Source: Turritopsis dohrnii (lineage: Eukaryota > Cnidaria > Hydrozoa > Anthoathecata > Oceaniidae). From it: a stretch of 64,000 nucleotides of DNA. Within the stretch, counting starts at the first letter, position 1; each line of letters begins with the position of its first letter. The notes beneath the pieces are model-generated. The model searched no databases. It was given only the letters and a program-made list of their open reading frames with translations, and had not been told where the DNA came from. The stretch lies in contig BQMF02000097.1 in assembly GCA_027922465.2 (NCBI GenBank), positions 372,001-436,000 of the forward strand, written 5' to 3'. Below are positions 20,921 through 32,612 of the stretch, in pieces. Both the position numbers and the translations under genes were made by a program.

Positions 20921-23900
20921 AATAGTTCATTATCTTTAATATTTGTTTTATTTGATACAGGTAGTCTTTTTTCCTTGTTATCTGAGACTAATTTTATCGT
21001 ACCTTGAAGATAGTAATGACCTGTACAGTCTTTTCAAGTTCTTTTTCTCAGGAACATCTCAAGCCTCAATCTTACAGGCTGTTAATTATAATGTCATTTC
21101 TAACGTGAGAGTAAAGCTTAGGGTTAACCTGACTCAAAAGAAGAAATCTTTAAAATGATCTTGAAATCAATTTTTCTCGTAGTATTAGATATTGACAACA
21201 CTAAATCTGAAATGGGCTTCCACATTTTCGTACGGCAACATTGTGGTTAGCAAATATCAGTTTCTTAATGACTTTAGTTCCCTCCATTCTTCGTCAAAAT
21301 GCCACCATGAAATTGAGCAGTGTCTTTTATTTCATGTTGGTGGTCTTAATCCCACTACATTTCACTTATGACTGAAATGATTCATATACCAAGGCAGCCA
21401 GCACACCTGTTTTTGATTTCTGTTTTTTTTCTCTAGACAAAGTACTGTTTCGCTGAAGAACAAAAGAGGCACATACGGTTAGAGTTGCTCAAATACTTCA
21501 GTTTAATTACACTTGTAGAACTAATCCACACATTTTATGGAGTGCCGAAGGATCCAAAGCAACTTTATATCTATCTGGACGGTTTTAAAGCCAAATTTAA
21601 AGATCTATGGAAAAAGAAAGTGATTGGCAGTGAGCAGTGGAACTATTAATTTCCACAATCGAAGGAGACACATTTGTCAAAACTGGATGTCACTTTGATC
21701 ATTGTTGTTCTCCGTACTTGCTGTAATCTCTCGAGTCAACACCAAAAACTGATCGACGAACTAAGAAGACTTCGCAATGCACAAAGTCACCGTGGTCTAG
21801 ACATGGATGAGCTTGAGTTCCAAGATAACATCAAAAAATATTCTACATGTCTACTTGGGTTGGGATGCCAGAGGAATGATCTCGATCGAGTGCTTAACCG
21901 CCCACTTTACAACGACCGCATAAAGTTGGTGTATGGCTTAAGGAAATCAATTCGTAACTTTTGTGGCAGAAGCGACGAACTTTCACAAATTCGTCAGAAA
22001 TTTACGAATGGCAGCAATAAGGTAGTAATATTCGGATTTTCCGGTGTGGGAAAGTCCGAGTTGGCTCGCGTTTACTCTGAACAGTATGAAAGTTACTATG
22101 AAGGAAACCTTATTTTCTTGAATGCTGAAAATGAAAACACAATTGAAAAATGTTTTTTTGACATTGCGCAGGTCATTGGCCTGTCATGCGTTGACGTAAC
22201 CGGTATTACCATCGATTTAAACATTACTGTGAAACGCGTTTACGAATTCCTATCCGACAAGAAGCACCTAATTATTTTTGATAATGCAAAGAACTTAGCA
22301 GAAATACAAAACTTTCTTCCGCCAACAAAAGACTATAAGGGAGATGTGCTGATAACGAGCCAGTTCGTAAACTGGGGGAATAATTTTGAATTGCTAGATC
22401 TACTTCCTCTGACTAAAGATGCCACTCTGCAAATTTTACAGTGTGAACTTCAAAAAGAAGAACTAGTGTCCCTTGACAAGTTAGCTGATCTCACCGAATG
22501 TTTGCCATTAGGTGTCCAGGTTGCATTATCCTACATGAAAATCAAAAAATGTTCTGTAGCTGAGTACCTAAATCTCTTTAACGACTATCGTAACGAAATG
22601 TTGAGGGAAAGCTCAAACTTTGATATCAACACGAATCAGTCGATATATACATCGTCTATGATGGCTCTCAATGAAATAAAAGCGGATAAAACTGCTGTTC
22701 GCATAATTAACATGATGGCGCTAATAGATGGGAAATCGATTCATAGGGGTTTTCTCAAAAAGTTATCTGATGTTGGAACAAAGCCATTGCTGGACGCAAT
22801 ATCTATTTTGACTTCATATTCATTACTACAAACTGACGAAGATAATGTGATGTCTATTCATTCATTGCTGCAAATGAATATAACAAATTTAATGTCAACA
22901 GAAGAGAAGGAGAGAGCAACGAAAGATGTGTTAAACATTTGCAAACAATTCATAAAAGAAAGTCAAAACAGGAAACACTTCAACTTCGGAGATCTCTGGT
23001 TAAATCATATTTACCAATGCTTCACAACAAATGATATTGCGATAAAAGACGATGATGAGATCTTGAATGTCGTGAAAAACTCAGTCTTGGCGTTATTCAA
23101 TCGTGGGCAGTTCAGAAGTGCGGTTGATCTGTTACATGAATTTGTAAGAAATATCAAATTCTCATCCCAAGAATTGGTTTATTTGAACTATTTAATAGCG
23201 AAATCTTTCCACAAAAATGGAGACTACAAAGATTGTCAATAGTCCCTCGAAAGTCTTGCTAATCAAGATGATACGAAGGAAATAGAAATAGACATCCAAG
23301 CCAAAATATTAAACGTATATGGTATTTCCTTATTGGACAGTCAGGAAAACCTTCTTAAACTCAATGAAATCATTAACAATCCTATTTTTGACAGCACAAA
23401 TGTTTCTAGTTCCCGTCAATTGAAACTCAAAATTTTGAAAGTCCGACATGCATTGCACACTGGTGCAATAAAAAATGTGGGGCCTATATTAGAAACTATG
23501 AATTTGCAGAGTAATATATGGGACTTACAACTTTGTCTCATAAGTGTTTACGTATCCCAGGGTAACTACAAACTAGCATTGGAAAAAGTTCAAAGTTTAT
23601 ACGGAAATACATCAAGCTGGTATGGTGACGAAAATCCTGTAACCACCTACATTAAAATCGAATATTCGAAAATATTAGGATTAACAGGAAACATATGTGA
23701 ATCATTGAATGTACTGAAAGGAATGGACCATGAAATGAAAATATTTCAAACACAGTCACATCCGATAGCAATAAAAGCAAAAAGAGAGCTAGCAAAAGCA
23801 CAACAGAGGCAGGGTTTGTACGGAGAAGCGAAATTAAATTTTGAAGATGTTTACAGATCACAAATAAATATTCTTGGATATAATCATCCGCATACTTTAA

Positions 23901-24712
23901 CCACGAAACATAACATGGCTTTAGTGTTACAGGATCAAGGCAAACTGAATGAAGCAATGTCGTTACATAAAGAAGTCCTGGTAACGGAAGAAGACGTTCT
24001 TGGGTGTAGTCATCCAGATACTTTAAAAACGAAACATAACATCGCTGTAGTGTTACAGGATCAAGGCAAACTGAATGAAGCAATGTCGTTACATAAAGAA
24101 GTCCTGGTAACGGAAGAAGACGTTCTTGGGTGTAGTCATCCAGACACTTTAAAAACGAAACATAACATAGCTTTGGTGTTACAGGATCAAGGCAAGCTGA
24201 ATGAAACAATGTCGTTATATAAAGAGGTCCTGGTAACGAAAGAAGACGTTCTTGGGTGTAGTCATCCGTCTACTTTAGCCACGAAAAACAACATGGCTTC
24301 TGTGTTAACGAAACAACGCAAGCTGAATGAAGCAATGTCGTTATATAAGGAGGCCCTGGTAACGAAAGAAGTCGTTCTTGGGTGTAGTCATCCGTCTACT
24401 TTAAAAACGAAAATGAACATTGCTAATGTGTTAAAGGATCAAGGCAATCTAAATGAAGCAATGTTGTTATATAAAGAGGTCCTGGCAACGAAAGAAGACG
24501 TTCTTGGATGCAGTCATCCGAGTACTTTAAAAACGAAAATGAACATGGCTATGGTGTTAAAGGATCAAGGCAAGGTGAATGAGGCAATGTCGTTATACAA
24601 AGAGGTTCTGAAAATTCAAGATGACGTTCTTGGGAGTAGTCATCCGGATACTCTACTTACGAAACATAATATGGCTAGTATTGCCAGAAGAGAAAGATGT
24701 TTTATATTATAA

Positions 24713-26143
24713 TTTTATGAATGTCACACTTGTATGAAATAACTCATCTTTGCAAGAGTAACATACTAATGTCAGTTGGAAATGACTTAATTTTTTTAAG
24801 TTAGGGAAATCTTTTAACAAATTAGTTGTTTCTTGTTGATTATAATATATTGTGGCAAACAAACATTTTATCACTTTCTTTAAATCAAGAACACATAATA
24901 CAATTCAACCCCACCCCAACTCTTCCCGAAAAAAACCCCCAAGAAAATGCGTTAACATTTTTGAAGAGTTGTTCTTTCATTCCAAACTTTATAACACCCT
25001 AACGTTATATCTTCTTTCCTCGTCTCTCCTGTTGCTTTAGATTCAGAGAGAAGACAAATTTGTACTTTGGTTGTATTTTGTTTTTCGTTTTTTGCTTATA
25101 ACTATATTTTACTCATTCAGTGTCTTGTGACGAGTCGTTTTTGATGTCATCAGTCTTTTTAGTACGTACGCTAGCCTTTTTTATGTGTTTTCTTTTTGAT
25201 ATTACCCATTTTATTTCATGCCATACCCACTGTTTTTACAGAATTTTATGTTTAGGAAACGTTTAATATTTTAATATTTTTCCTACATATTTTTTCTTGG
25301 ACCCATGTTGATAACAGATTTGTAGTTATTTCTGAATGGTTATCCTTGTGAAATATTCGAAAAAGTGCTGTGGCTCATATGAAAGAGGAAGCTTTAAAAA
25401 GATTTCAAGAACAATAAGTGATGTAGTTTTATTTAGACTGACGGTGTTTCAGATTGCAATATATAGGGGACATTATGCCTATCAAATGTCATTCCTGCCT
25501 GCAATAAATCTATCTATGGTAGCGCCTGAGAAACTACTAAATTTATCAGGAAAGATAGTTGATTGGAAACAGTTGTTTCGAAGTCTTTAATTGCTTTGTA
25601 CTAAGTGCAAATGCTAAGGTTTAACAGATTTGTTCATGAGTTGATAGGTTATAATTTTCTTGAAATCTTAGAAATTGTCTTAACAACTAAGCACAGGTTA
25701 TCTGAATTCTGAACTGTAACCATAGATACGCTGTAATATCAAAATTTGATTTTTTAAAGAAAATATGTAAGGGTCAAAAGAAAAACACTAAATACTGTAA
25801 AAACTAAAATAAAATAAAAGCGAAAAATCCAATCCCGCGTTTTAAACTTTAATTCAAAATAAAAATGTATATAAAATGTTTACATAGCAAACAATAATAA
25901 AAAACTATAAAAGGTTTTAATAAGTCTAAGCTACAACCACTGCTAGATGAACCTTATAAAAATATGAGAGCTTCAAAGCACCTGACATTACCAAACAACA
26001 AAGGATAACTTCATTTCAAGTAATTCTTCATTGGTTGTAATTGAGGTTCTCTTTTTTAATACTATTAACGTCTATCTTTTAGTGAGCAATCTGTAAAATA
26101 CCATTGATACTTACATAATGTTTGGATATTGTTTTAAGATAAA
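24713..26143. other. Intergenic, no gene seen
   Basis: Spacer between the end of the NLR-like gene and the GPCR relic. AT-rich. I see no conserved exon or repeat I can name. Confidence 0.4.
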
Positions 26144-26794
26144 TTAATGGCGAATAAACCATTGCATTTCTTCCGGAAAGTAGATTGTCATAGCAAACAA
26201 ACATCTATAGACAAACGTCCCTATGGTGGTTGCAACCATAATGATTGACAACAATAGCAATAACCTTGCTGCTTTTTTGTTTTTCAAATGGCGTCTGCGA
26301 TCTTCATTTGATACCTCCCGATTCAGCAACTCTTTGGACAGTTTCAAGTAACAAATGGCAATCAAAGAATACATCATTACATAGAAAGTTAGAATCAGGT
26401 ATGGAAACCTTCTATGATAATCCACTCCAAATCGTATCGTTAAGTACCGACCAACTGCAATCATGACCAAAATCAAACCAGATACCGAAATCAGCACAAG
26501 AAAATTCCCAAAGTTCTTAAGAAAACAGTTTTCAGGATCCAATGCTTGATATGAGCTGACAGGAGAAAGGAAAATTCCGACCACAACATCTCCTACTGAC
26601 AATGCAAGAAAATGCAGATCAGTTGGGTTACGAAGTGAACCATTTATTGCAAATAGTAACAAGACAATGGAATTCTCAACAGATGCAAACACGCTGTTTA
26701 TCCTAAAAGCGATACTAAAATATATTCGCTGATCTTCATCCAAACCAGATATTGTAGAGCAGCTACTGGAAGTTTTATTCAAATCAAGCAACAT
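26144..26794 (-). pseudogene. Class A GPCR relic lacking TM4 and TM7
   Basis: A 216-codon ORF. TM1 is near NSVFASVENSIVLLLFAI, keeping the TM1 Asn. TM2 is LALSVGDVVVGIFL, keeping the LxxxD core. A Cys precedes TM3 (ENCFLKN). TM3 ends in GRY where DRY is usual. Only about 10 residues later comes PYLILTFYVMMYSLIAICYL, which looks like TM5, so TM4 and extracellular loop 2 are absent. TM6 (ARLLLLLSIIMVATTIGTFV) follows, then a stop before any TM7 NPxxY. The DNA shows no plausible intron that could supply TM4. A five-helix protein would not be a normal receptor, so I call it a decayed copy. A truncated dominant-negative form cannot be excluded. Confidence 0.7.
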
Positions 26795-26902
26795 CCTTCT
26801 TGAAATAGTTACAGCAAAATTTGTTTTACATAAGATCGACTAACAGGTTTTTGACAACATAAGAAAATATAGGAATGAACTGAATGAACTGTAACGATCT
26901 TC

Positions 26903-26934
26903 AGTGCTAAAAGTAAAATTTTACTTTTAGCACT
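26903..26934. repeat. Perfect 32-bp palindrome
   Basis: AGTGCTAAAAGTAAAA is followed at once by its exact reverse complement, with no loop. It lies about 110 bases upstream of the GPCR relic start. Confidence 0.9.
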
Positions 26935-27606
26935 AAAGATGATAATATATCAAAAAGCTTTTTCTTAATTTTAAAGTTTTAACGTCTTGTTTTATTATAT
27001 ATTAGCAAGCTGGCATACATAATTTAAGCATGTTACTATTATTGATACACATAGTTCATAATAACAACATTATCGCGTGTTTTTTTCTTCTAATCAACGA
27101 AATCATTAACAGATCTTCACTTCGATATTTAACAAAACAAAATTGCTCGAAACAATTTGCGAAGAAAAAAAGATAATTCAAATATGTAAATTTTTTCAAC
27201 CTCTACCTCTACTTAACATCCATCCCTTAGTTCACTTTGATACATTTACTAAGTGCAAACTCTAACGAGACATGAGTGAACTTATCATTCAAAGTTTGAT
27301 ATTCCACCGAAGGATCTGCGCAACCAGATTGCTTCACAAGAATCTTTCACAAAGAATTTATCCCTCTTCAATAAGAAAAATCTTTCTTCCATATGAAAAT
27401 AGTGAGTGTCTACTACTGAAAAATATATAATAAGCAAAAACAAAAGTATGCGTAAACATGAGGCAAAACGGATAACAAGGCAACATCAAGATATCTAATG
27501 AGAAATTCAGAAATACCTATTACTGAAAATTTTCTCCTATTGGAGAGCTGGCCATGAGTGGCGATGAATGATGAATACTTAAACACCATGAACGTATGAA
27601 ATACGT

Positions 27607-27850
27607 TGTCTACCTCACCATAACTTTTTTCATAAACCGTTCCAGTGGTGATCTCAAGTAGATTCCAACAAAATTTACAATTGTTTGCATGAACCAAACC
27701 ATTGTTATTGTGCCCAAAAGTTTCGCCATAATAGTGATCTTCCTCTTTTCATAAAAAAGTAATATGATAGGTAGCGGGTTGGTTGCTAACATTCCAAGGG
27801 AAATTCCAAGTAGATACCAACTAATACACTTTTCCCAAATTTCTGCTGAG
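27607..27850 (-). pseudogene. Hydrophobic membrane-protein fragment, unidentified
   Basis: On the minus strand an open stretch of about 75 codons ends in TAG. It contains ISWYLLGISLGMLATNPLP, ILLFYEKRKITIMAK and TMVWFMQTIVNFVGIYLRS, so two or three membrane helices separated by basic turns. The layout resembles part of a GPCR, but no diagnostic motif is present. It lies upstream of, and on the same strand as, the GPCR relic. It could be a piece of a neighbouring receptor paralogue. Low certainty. Confidence 0.3.
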
Positions 27851-28809
27851 ATGCCGCGTTAATGCTCAGTTATCAAGTTTAGCCTCGTTTCTATGTTTTT
27901 AATAGTTTTTCTAATTTCATAATGTTTTCAGTAAATAATACTTGTAATAACTTGTTATTTCAGTTCCCCAGTGCAATAATTGGAAGAAATTAAGAGTTTG
28001 AAAACTTAGTGGCTAGGCCATAACGCGGTGTCTAAATAGAATTCGAGGTTTATTAGTTGGTTTACAATTGTTTGTGGGACTGTTGGCAGGACCTAGGTTT
28101 TTGTCCGAGATTCAACGACCAAAGTCAACTGTATATCTTGGTGCAAGTTAGGAAATACCTTGATTTCTCAACATTTTTATGTTTATTAGTTGTTTACTTG
28201 AAGAAGGGTTCTTAGAAAAGATATTTTTCTGGTCATTCCCTGATGCTTGCTTATTTATTTATTTCGCACTAGTTAAAACATTTCAATATATAAATAAATA
28301 TATATAAATTCACAGCGGTTGTAAGTATTTTTAAACACAAATATATTATAAATTTTAGAACACCTTGTGAAACAATTTTTCTGAGCAATTTTTGAACAAA
28401 AACAAGAAATTACTTATTTGCGATGATATCACAGGAAAAACTTTGTAAATAGTACTCTGTTTTCTTTCCATCTACACGGTTTTTTTATAAGGAAACTCTG
28501 AGTCTGGTGTTCCTTATTATTTTAGAGAGTATCAGCTTCCTAGTCCCTCATCAGGTCCTTATTTTTCCTTATAGGTCCTTATTATTCTATTTTCTCATTT
28601 TTATATGCATACTATCTGACCACCTTTTTGCACACCTTGTTTTGACTCTTCTATTGTTTCTTTTCGTTAACACATATATTATAGCTTATATTTTATTAGT
28701 TCATTTTATTTGAAAACAGATTTCATTCATTGCAGTTACACTTTATATTGTTTTTCACTTGTAAATGGCCATCGTACGGCCGAAACGTTGCTAAATATAT
28801 TTGTACTAG

Positions 28810-28963
28810 TAATCACATGGTTGAGAGGGAAATTTGGGATAAATTTCACGAGTTCATTTTTGAAATTTTGAAATCTCCCGAGTGAAACGAGGGAGATTTC
28901 AAATTTTCAAAAATTGAACGAGGGTAATTTATCCCAAATTTCACGAATCTAAACATGTGATTA
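28810..28963. repeat. Hairpin MITE with TAATCACATG ends, copy 1
   Basis: TAATCACATG at the left is mirrored by CATGTGATTA at the right. Inside, AAATTTGGGATAAATTTCAC pairs with ATTTATCCCAAATTTCACG and CTCCCGAGTG with ACGAGGGAG, so almost the whole 154 bases fold back. Confidence 0.8.
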
Positions 28964-28967
28964 CTGG

Positions 28968-29287
28968 TTAATCACATGGTGATAAGGAAGTAAAGGAGCA
29001 GACAAATGAAGTGAAAATCATAAAAATAATAAATCTTCCTCAGACAGTAACTGAAAACGATTAGCAGCCATTCTTCAAAATCAAAATAAACACAAACTCT
29101 CGACGAAAGAATGAGAGCGTAATCAAAAACATTCGAAAGTTGTCAATTTCATGTTCGATCGGCTATTCGAATGTTGAAAAATAAAACAGAGGGAAATTAC
29201 AAAACAGCGGGAAATTACAAAACAGCGGGAAATTTCAAAATAACGCCATTGACGACGTCAATCAAATTACATACAACCATGTGATTA
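28968..29287. repeat. MITE with TAATCACATG ends, copy 2
   Basis: It begins four bases after copy 1 with TTAATCACATGG and ends with CCATGTGATTAC. Its interior differs from copy 1 and contains three near-repeats of AGCGGGAAATT (AGAGGGAAATTAC, AGCGGGAAATTAC, AGCGGGAAATTTC). Confidence 0.65.
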
Positions 29288-30440
29288 CATGAATTATGTA
29301 CTTCTCGATTTCAAACTTCATTCCCTGTGCATCATAAATATGGTTTTGCCTTAACCGTTTCGATGCGTTTTCAGTTTATTTATATATTATTTCAATGCTT
29401 GGTTGTTCCATGTGTCCCGAAAAAAAATTACTTCAGAAAGCTTTTATTTGAAAAATTGCTTACAAATGTACCTGTGAATGAAATCTTTTGGTTACGGAAC
29501 AATGCAGATTTCAAATTACATATAGCAGCACGATTAATATGGTCGTTAATATGATCCCATTCTGAAGTATCCCTATAGGCAATTCTCCCATCAAAATACG
29601 GAAATACCTGATTCCATCTAATAGCTCTTGCTTTCCTTTTATTTTTACTTTGTTGCATTCAGCTTCAGTCATCCGAAAATTTGTTCTAGCTTCTGGTGGC
29701 ACAAGAGAGGAAGAATTATGAAGTATAAAAGTATGTGTATAAAACTATAATCACTTATCCTCCCTCCATAACAGTCTGACATGAAAGTAATAAAACCAGA
29801 AGGGCTAATTCCAATCAGAAATTCAACAAAAACTTCGGAATAGTCTTATGACACGGCATTTTTCATGGCCGGCTTTTTTTTTAATTTCTGGTAACTTCAT
29901 ATTGTTGCTCTAGAATCATCTCGCAGTACTTCTATTGCTCGGATTTCGTGTTTAATGCACAATTAGCTAAAAGCTTCTCAGAATAGCGAAAATTGTCCAC
30001 AACAGATAGTGCTTCAAAATAAACTCTCTGAGTGGAACTTTTTATTGTAAACTTCATTTAAATTGACAATGCATTTGGGTATGAGTTTCCATGAGCACCT
30101 GTATTATAAGAATCAAGTAAGAAAAGGTGTTTCTGAATACATTAAAGCAGTATTATCAGAAGCTTTTTACGGTGAAGTGTAGCTTCATAGTATAAAGTAT
30201 AGTATAGCAGATACCTATGGCTAAGAAATCATGCTAGAACCATTGTTGCCATTTGTGAATGCCACCGTTCAGTGAAAGGTTTAAGCAATGAGAACAGAAA
30301 GAATCACCAGATGCTTCACTTTTTTATTAGAATTGTTTTTATTTCGACCACAATTTCCAGTGGTCATTTTCAAGTTTCTCTTTAAAAAAAAAAAAATGTT
30401 CAAATAAATTGAATGCTCGTTTGCACAGTTTGTATGGAGT
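29288..30440. other. Intergenic, no gene seen
   Basis: Short ORFs on both strands (for example 29428-29702 minus) show no family motif. A short GTATAGTATA-type run lies near 30195. Poly-A of 12 bases at 30385. Confidence 0.35.
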
Positions 30441-30760
30441 ATATGTAATTTTATTTAATGTCACAAATCATGGCCGATGTGTTGCCACTAAATAACCCGT
30501 GTAATTATAATCTCAGACGCGTAAGGCTCTTTCGCAGTCGAAAAGTAAAGTCTGTTCATTATGGAATAAATTCAGTTGGCCATCTGGGCCCAAAAATTTG
30601 GGAACTCCTCCCAAATAATCTAAAGAATTCCTCAAATGTCGAAATATTTCGATCAAAAATAAAGTTTTAGAAGCCTGTTGAATGCCCATGCAAAATTTGT
30701 AAAACCTTCATTCCAAATTTAGGATACATTTAATGTCTATATAAAGTATTGAAAAAATTT
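30440..30760 (+). mobile_element. 5'-truncated LINE, C-terminal reverse-transcriptase tail
   Basis: An ORF of about 70 codons carries NYNLRRVRLFRSRKVKSVHY, GINSVGHLGPKIWELLP and NVEIFRSKIKF. This is the motif block at the very C-terminus of CR1/L2-type reverse transcriptases, found in many animal genomes just before the 3' UTR. Nothing of the catalytic domain is upstream, so it is a truncated insertion. Confidence 0.8.
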
Positions 30761-31540
30761 AGTTTATCCTTTTTTTTTTTTTGATTAGATTATTTGATAA
30801 GTATTTATTAGTTTATAAGATAAGTTGACTTTAATTAGCAATATTTTTTATATTGGCTATTGTAAGTTGTCAACTCAAAATAAATTAACGAAAAAAAAAA
30901 AAAATGCTTTTATTTTATATCGTTACAGTTTGTGGTGCGTCGACCACGCAATAGATCGACTGCCTCTGCATTACCTATCATTTACACAGAGTTATGGTGG
31001 AGAAGGGAACCTGAAAAGGAAACCGCAAGAATTAAAATTAAAACAGTTAAAAAAAATACAAAAATTCGCTGCCCTAAATTCGCAAAGTAAAATCTTAGTA
31101 CAAAACGTGGAAACTCAATATACACGAAATAAGCAAGTACATACCCGTCTTTTGCAACAGGAGGCATTAGTAATAAAGTACTGACATAGAGTGATGACAT
31201 TTAAGCATGACCTATCTTTATTATAAAGGCAACAGTACAAAAACAGTGAGCAAAATCATGTTGCACTATTTCTTGATTGACTTTCTTGATTAAATTCAAC
31301 GAAAGTAACCCATGAAAATTGTTAGGTTTGTATTGGTTAAGCTTCAAAAGCGTGGGGTAACTGTCACATCGGCCAGAAGAGCAGTAGTCTAACAGTTTTA
31401 AATACGGTAACAGCACAATAACGTCAAGTGAAAGGGTATTTTAATTTGACAAATATTACAACAATGAATCTAACCTTTCGTCATTGCAAATTGGACGCAG
31501 CTTTCAAATCATACTGGATGTTGTAAGGAGAATTATCTTG
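30761..31540. other. Intergenic with an unassigned ORF
   Basis: A 119-codon plus-strand ORF (30825-31184) has a lysine-rich second half but no recognised domain, and starts in AT-rich sequence with poly-A. I do not call it a gene. Confidence 0.3.
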
Positions 31541-31544
31541 GTTA

Positions 31545-32612
31545 CTAATATGAAAGAAGATTATGGGATGATATTACGCTTTTAACAGGTAGACAACGAT
31601 CGTAATAAGTTTCCAAATGGTCTTCAATCATAACAGTGTAGCCTTTTGATGCCAATAAAGTGTAAAGTTGATCTAAGAATCCATATAACTTTTGAAATTT
31701 AGTGAGCTCATTCCATTCAATTGTGGGAAACAAATGAGTATGAATCAACAGAGCGTCTGTTTCTATCATTGCTTTTTTTCTGGTACATTCGTAAGTGGAA
31801 TATTGGCAGTTTTGCAGTGATGGCTTCGAAATTATCCTCATAATATGCTTCTCTTTTTTCAAATTGCTAATGTTTACTTTATCCCAGTTACTACCAAATG
31901 TTAGACCAGGATTACTAAAGACAACAGGATGATGGGGAAAACATGTTAATGCATATTTTAGCATTTTATCCATGGATAATCCAGCATCTAAAACAACAAT
32001 GTAGAACTTTCTTCTCAATTTCAAGTTGAAGTATAATCGATTTAGATAATCTGCATCGTATTCACTTTCCACAAAAACATATACTGCATGGAAAAGTTCG
32101 TTGTGGAGATTTTGTTGCAATGCCGTCAAAATCTCATAGTTAGTTGCGTTGGCAATGTCCTTTACAGGAACACGTCCATCGTGAGAAAGCATCGAATGAA
32201 ATTCCACTCTATAGTAAGGATGATAATAGGTAAATAACGTTAGTTTTCTTGTGTCAGCCATATACCATCGTCCATCTAAACATTTTTTGTAAACCTGTAT
32301 TCCATGGTTGTGCAAAGAATCACTAATGTATGATTCATACATAGGAAATACTCTGTATGTATGTGATACCAACGTCCCCTCGATGTCCATGGTTACAGTC
32401 ATGTTCTTGTATTGGATCAATCTGTCTGTTTGGATAAACTTTGGCATATCTATATCAACCCTTTTGAAAGTCTTCAAGTCTAGTGTCTTCATGTTTGGTT
32501 TGTCTTGTCCAAAATGGTGAAGTAGCACTGAAACACTGATTAAAAACATCAATGTTAACCAAAAACGAAAACTGCGCTGATTCATATTGCTGTTGAAAAT
32601 TTTTTTTACCAC
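31545..32612 (-). CDS. Uncharacterised type II membrane protein, possible Golgi enzyme
   Basis: A single uninterrupted exon of 355 codons. The N-terminus is short and basic (KKIFNSNMNQRSFRF), then has one hydrophobic anchor (WLTLMFLISVSVLLHHFG), giving a type II layout with a lumenal body of ~310 residues. The body contains HSMLSHDGRVPVKDIANATN, AVYVFVESEYDADYLNRLYF, IVVLDAGLSM, VVFSNPGLTFGSNWDKVN and ALLIHTHLFPTIEW, plus N-glycosylation sites. Layout and the VLDAGLSM...FSNPGLTFG pattern are reminiscent of nucleotide-sugar transferases, but I see no certain DxD metal site, so the activity is a guess. Codons and length look like a real host gene. The stop is TAG. Confidence 0.65.
   Translation of the reverse strand: MVKKIFNSNMNQRSFRFWLTLMFLISVSVLLHHFGQDKPNMKTLDLKTFKRVDIDMPKFIQTDRLIQYKNMTVTMDIEGTLVSHTYRVFPMYESYISDSLHNHGIQVYKKCLDGRWYMADTRKLTLFTYYHPYYRVEFHSMLSHDGRVPVKDIANATNYEILTALQQNLHNELFHAVYVFVESEYDADYLNRLYFNLKLRRKFYIVVLDAGLSMDKMLKYALTCFPHHPVVFSNPGLTFGSNWDKVNISNLKKEKHIMRIISKPSLQNCQYSTYECTRKKAMIETDALLIHTHLFPTIEWNELTKFQKLYGFLDQLYTLLASKGYTVMIEDHLETYYDRCLPVKSVISSHNLLSY

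Larger units (their letters stand above)
17258..24712 (+). pseudogene. HEPN (DZIP3-like) - NB-ARC - TPR immune-receptor-like gene with two in-frame stops
   Basis: Exon 1 is 17258-17293 (MATNSSVATTKT, donor GTAAGT). Exon 2 is 21437-24712 (acceptor TTCTCTAG), and both ends are phase 0. One frame runs through exon 2 but is cut by TAA at 21647-21649 and TAG at 23240-23242; otherwise it would give about 1100 residues. The N-terminal HEPN domain has RNAQSH (21773-21790), the R-x4-H signature. NB-ARC: Walker A GFSGVGKSE (~22035), Walker-B-like HLIIFDNA, then VLITSQ where an Arg sensor is usual, LPLG, and SIHSLLQ. The C-terminus has TPRs with seven HPxTLxTK motifs. Such proteins are presumed cytosolic sensors in cnidarian immunity. 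The TAA falls where relatives usually have a hydrophobic residue before a YP/FP motif. It is probably a young pseudogene; a sequence error or read-through is possible. Confidence 0.85.

Noticed and set aside
23652..24209. A 185-codon minus-strand ORF opposite the TPR region.
   Set aside because: It is the antisense shadow of the repeated TPR coding sequence.
30825..31184. A 119-codon ORF with a YGGEG motif suggesting a neuropeptide precursor.
   Set aside because: No signal peptide and no repeated cleavage sites; the composition looks like chance in AT-rich DNA.
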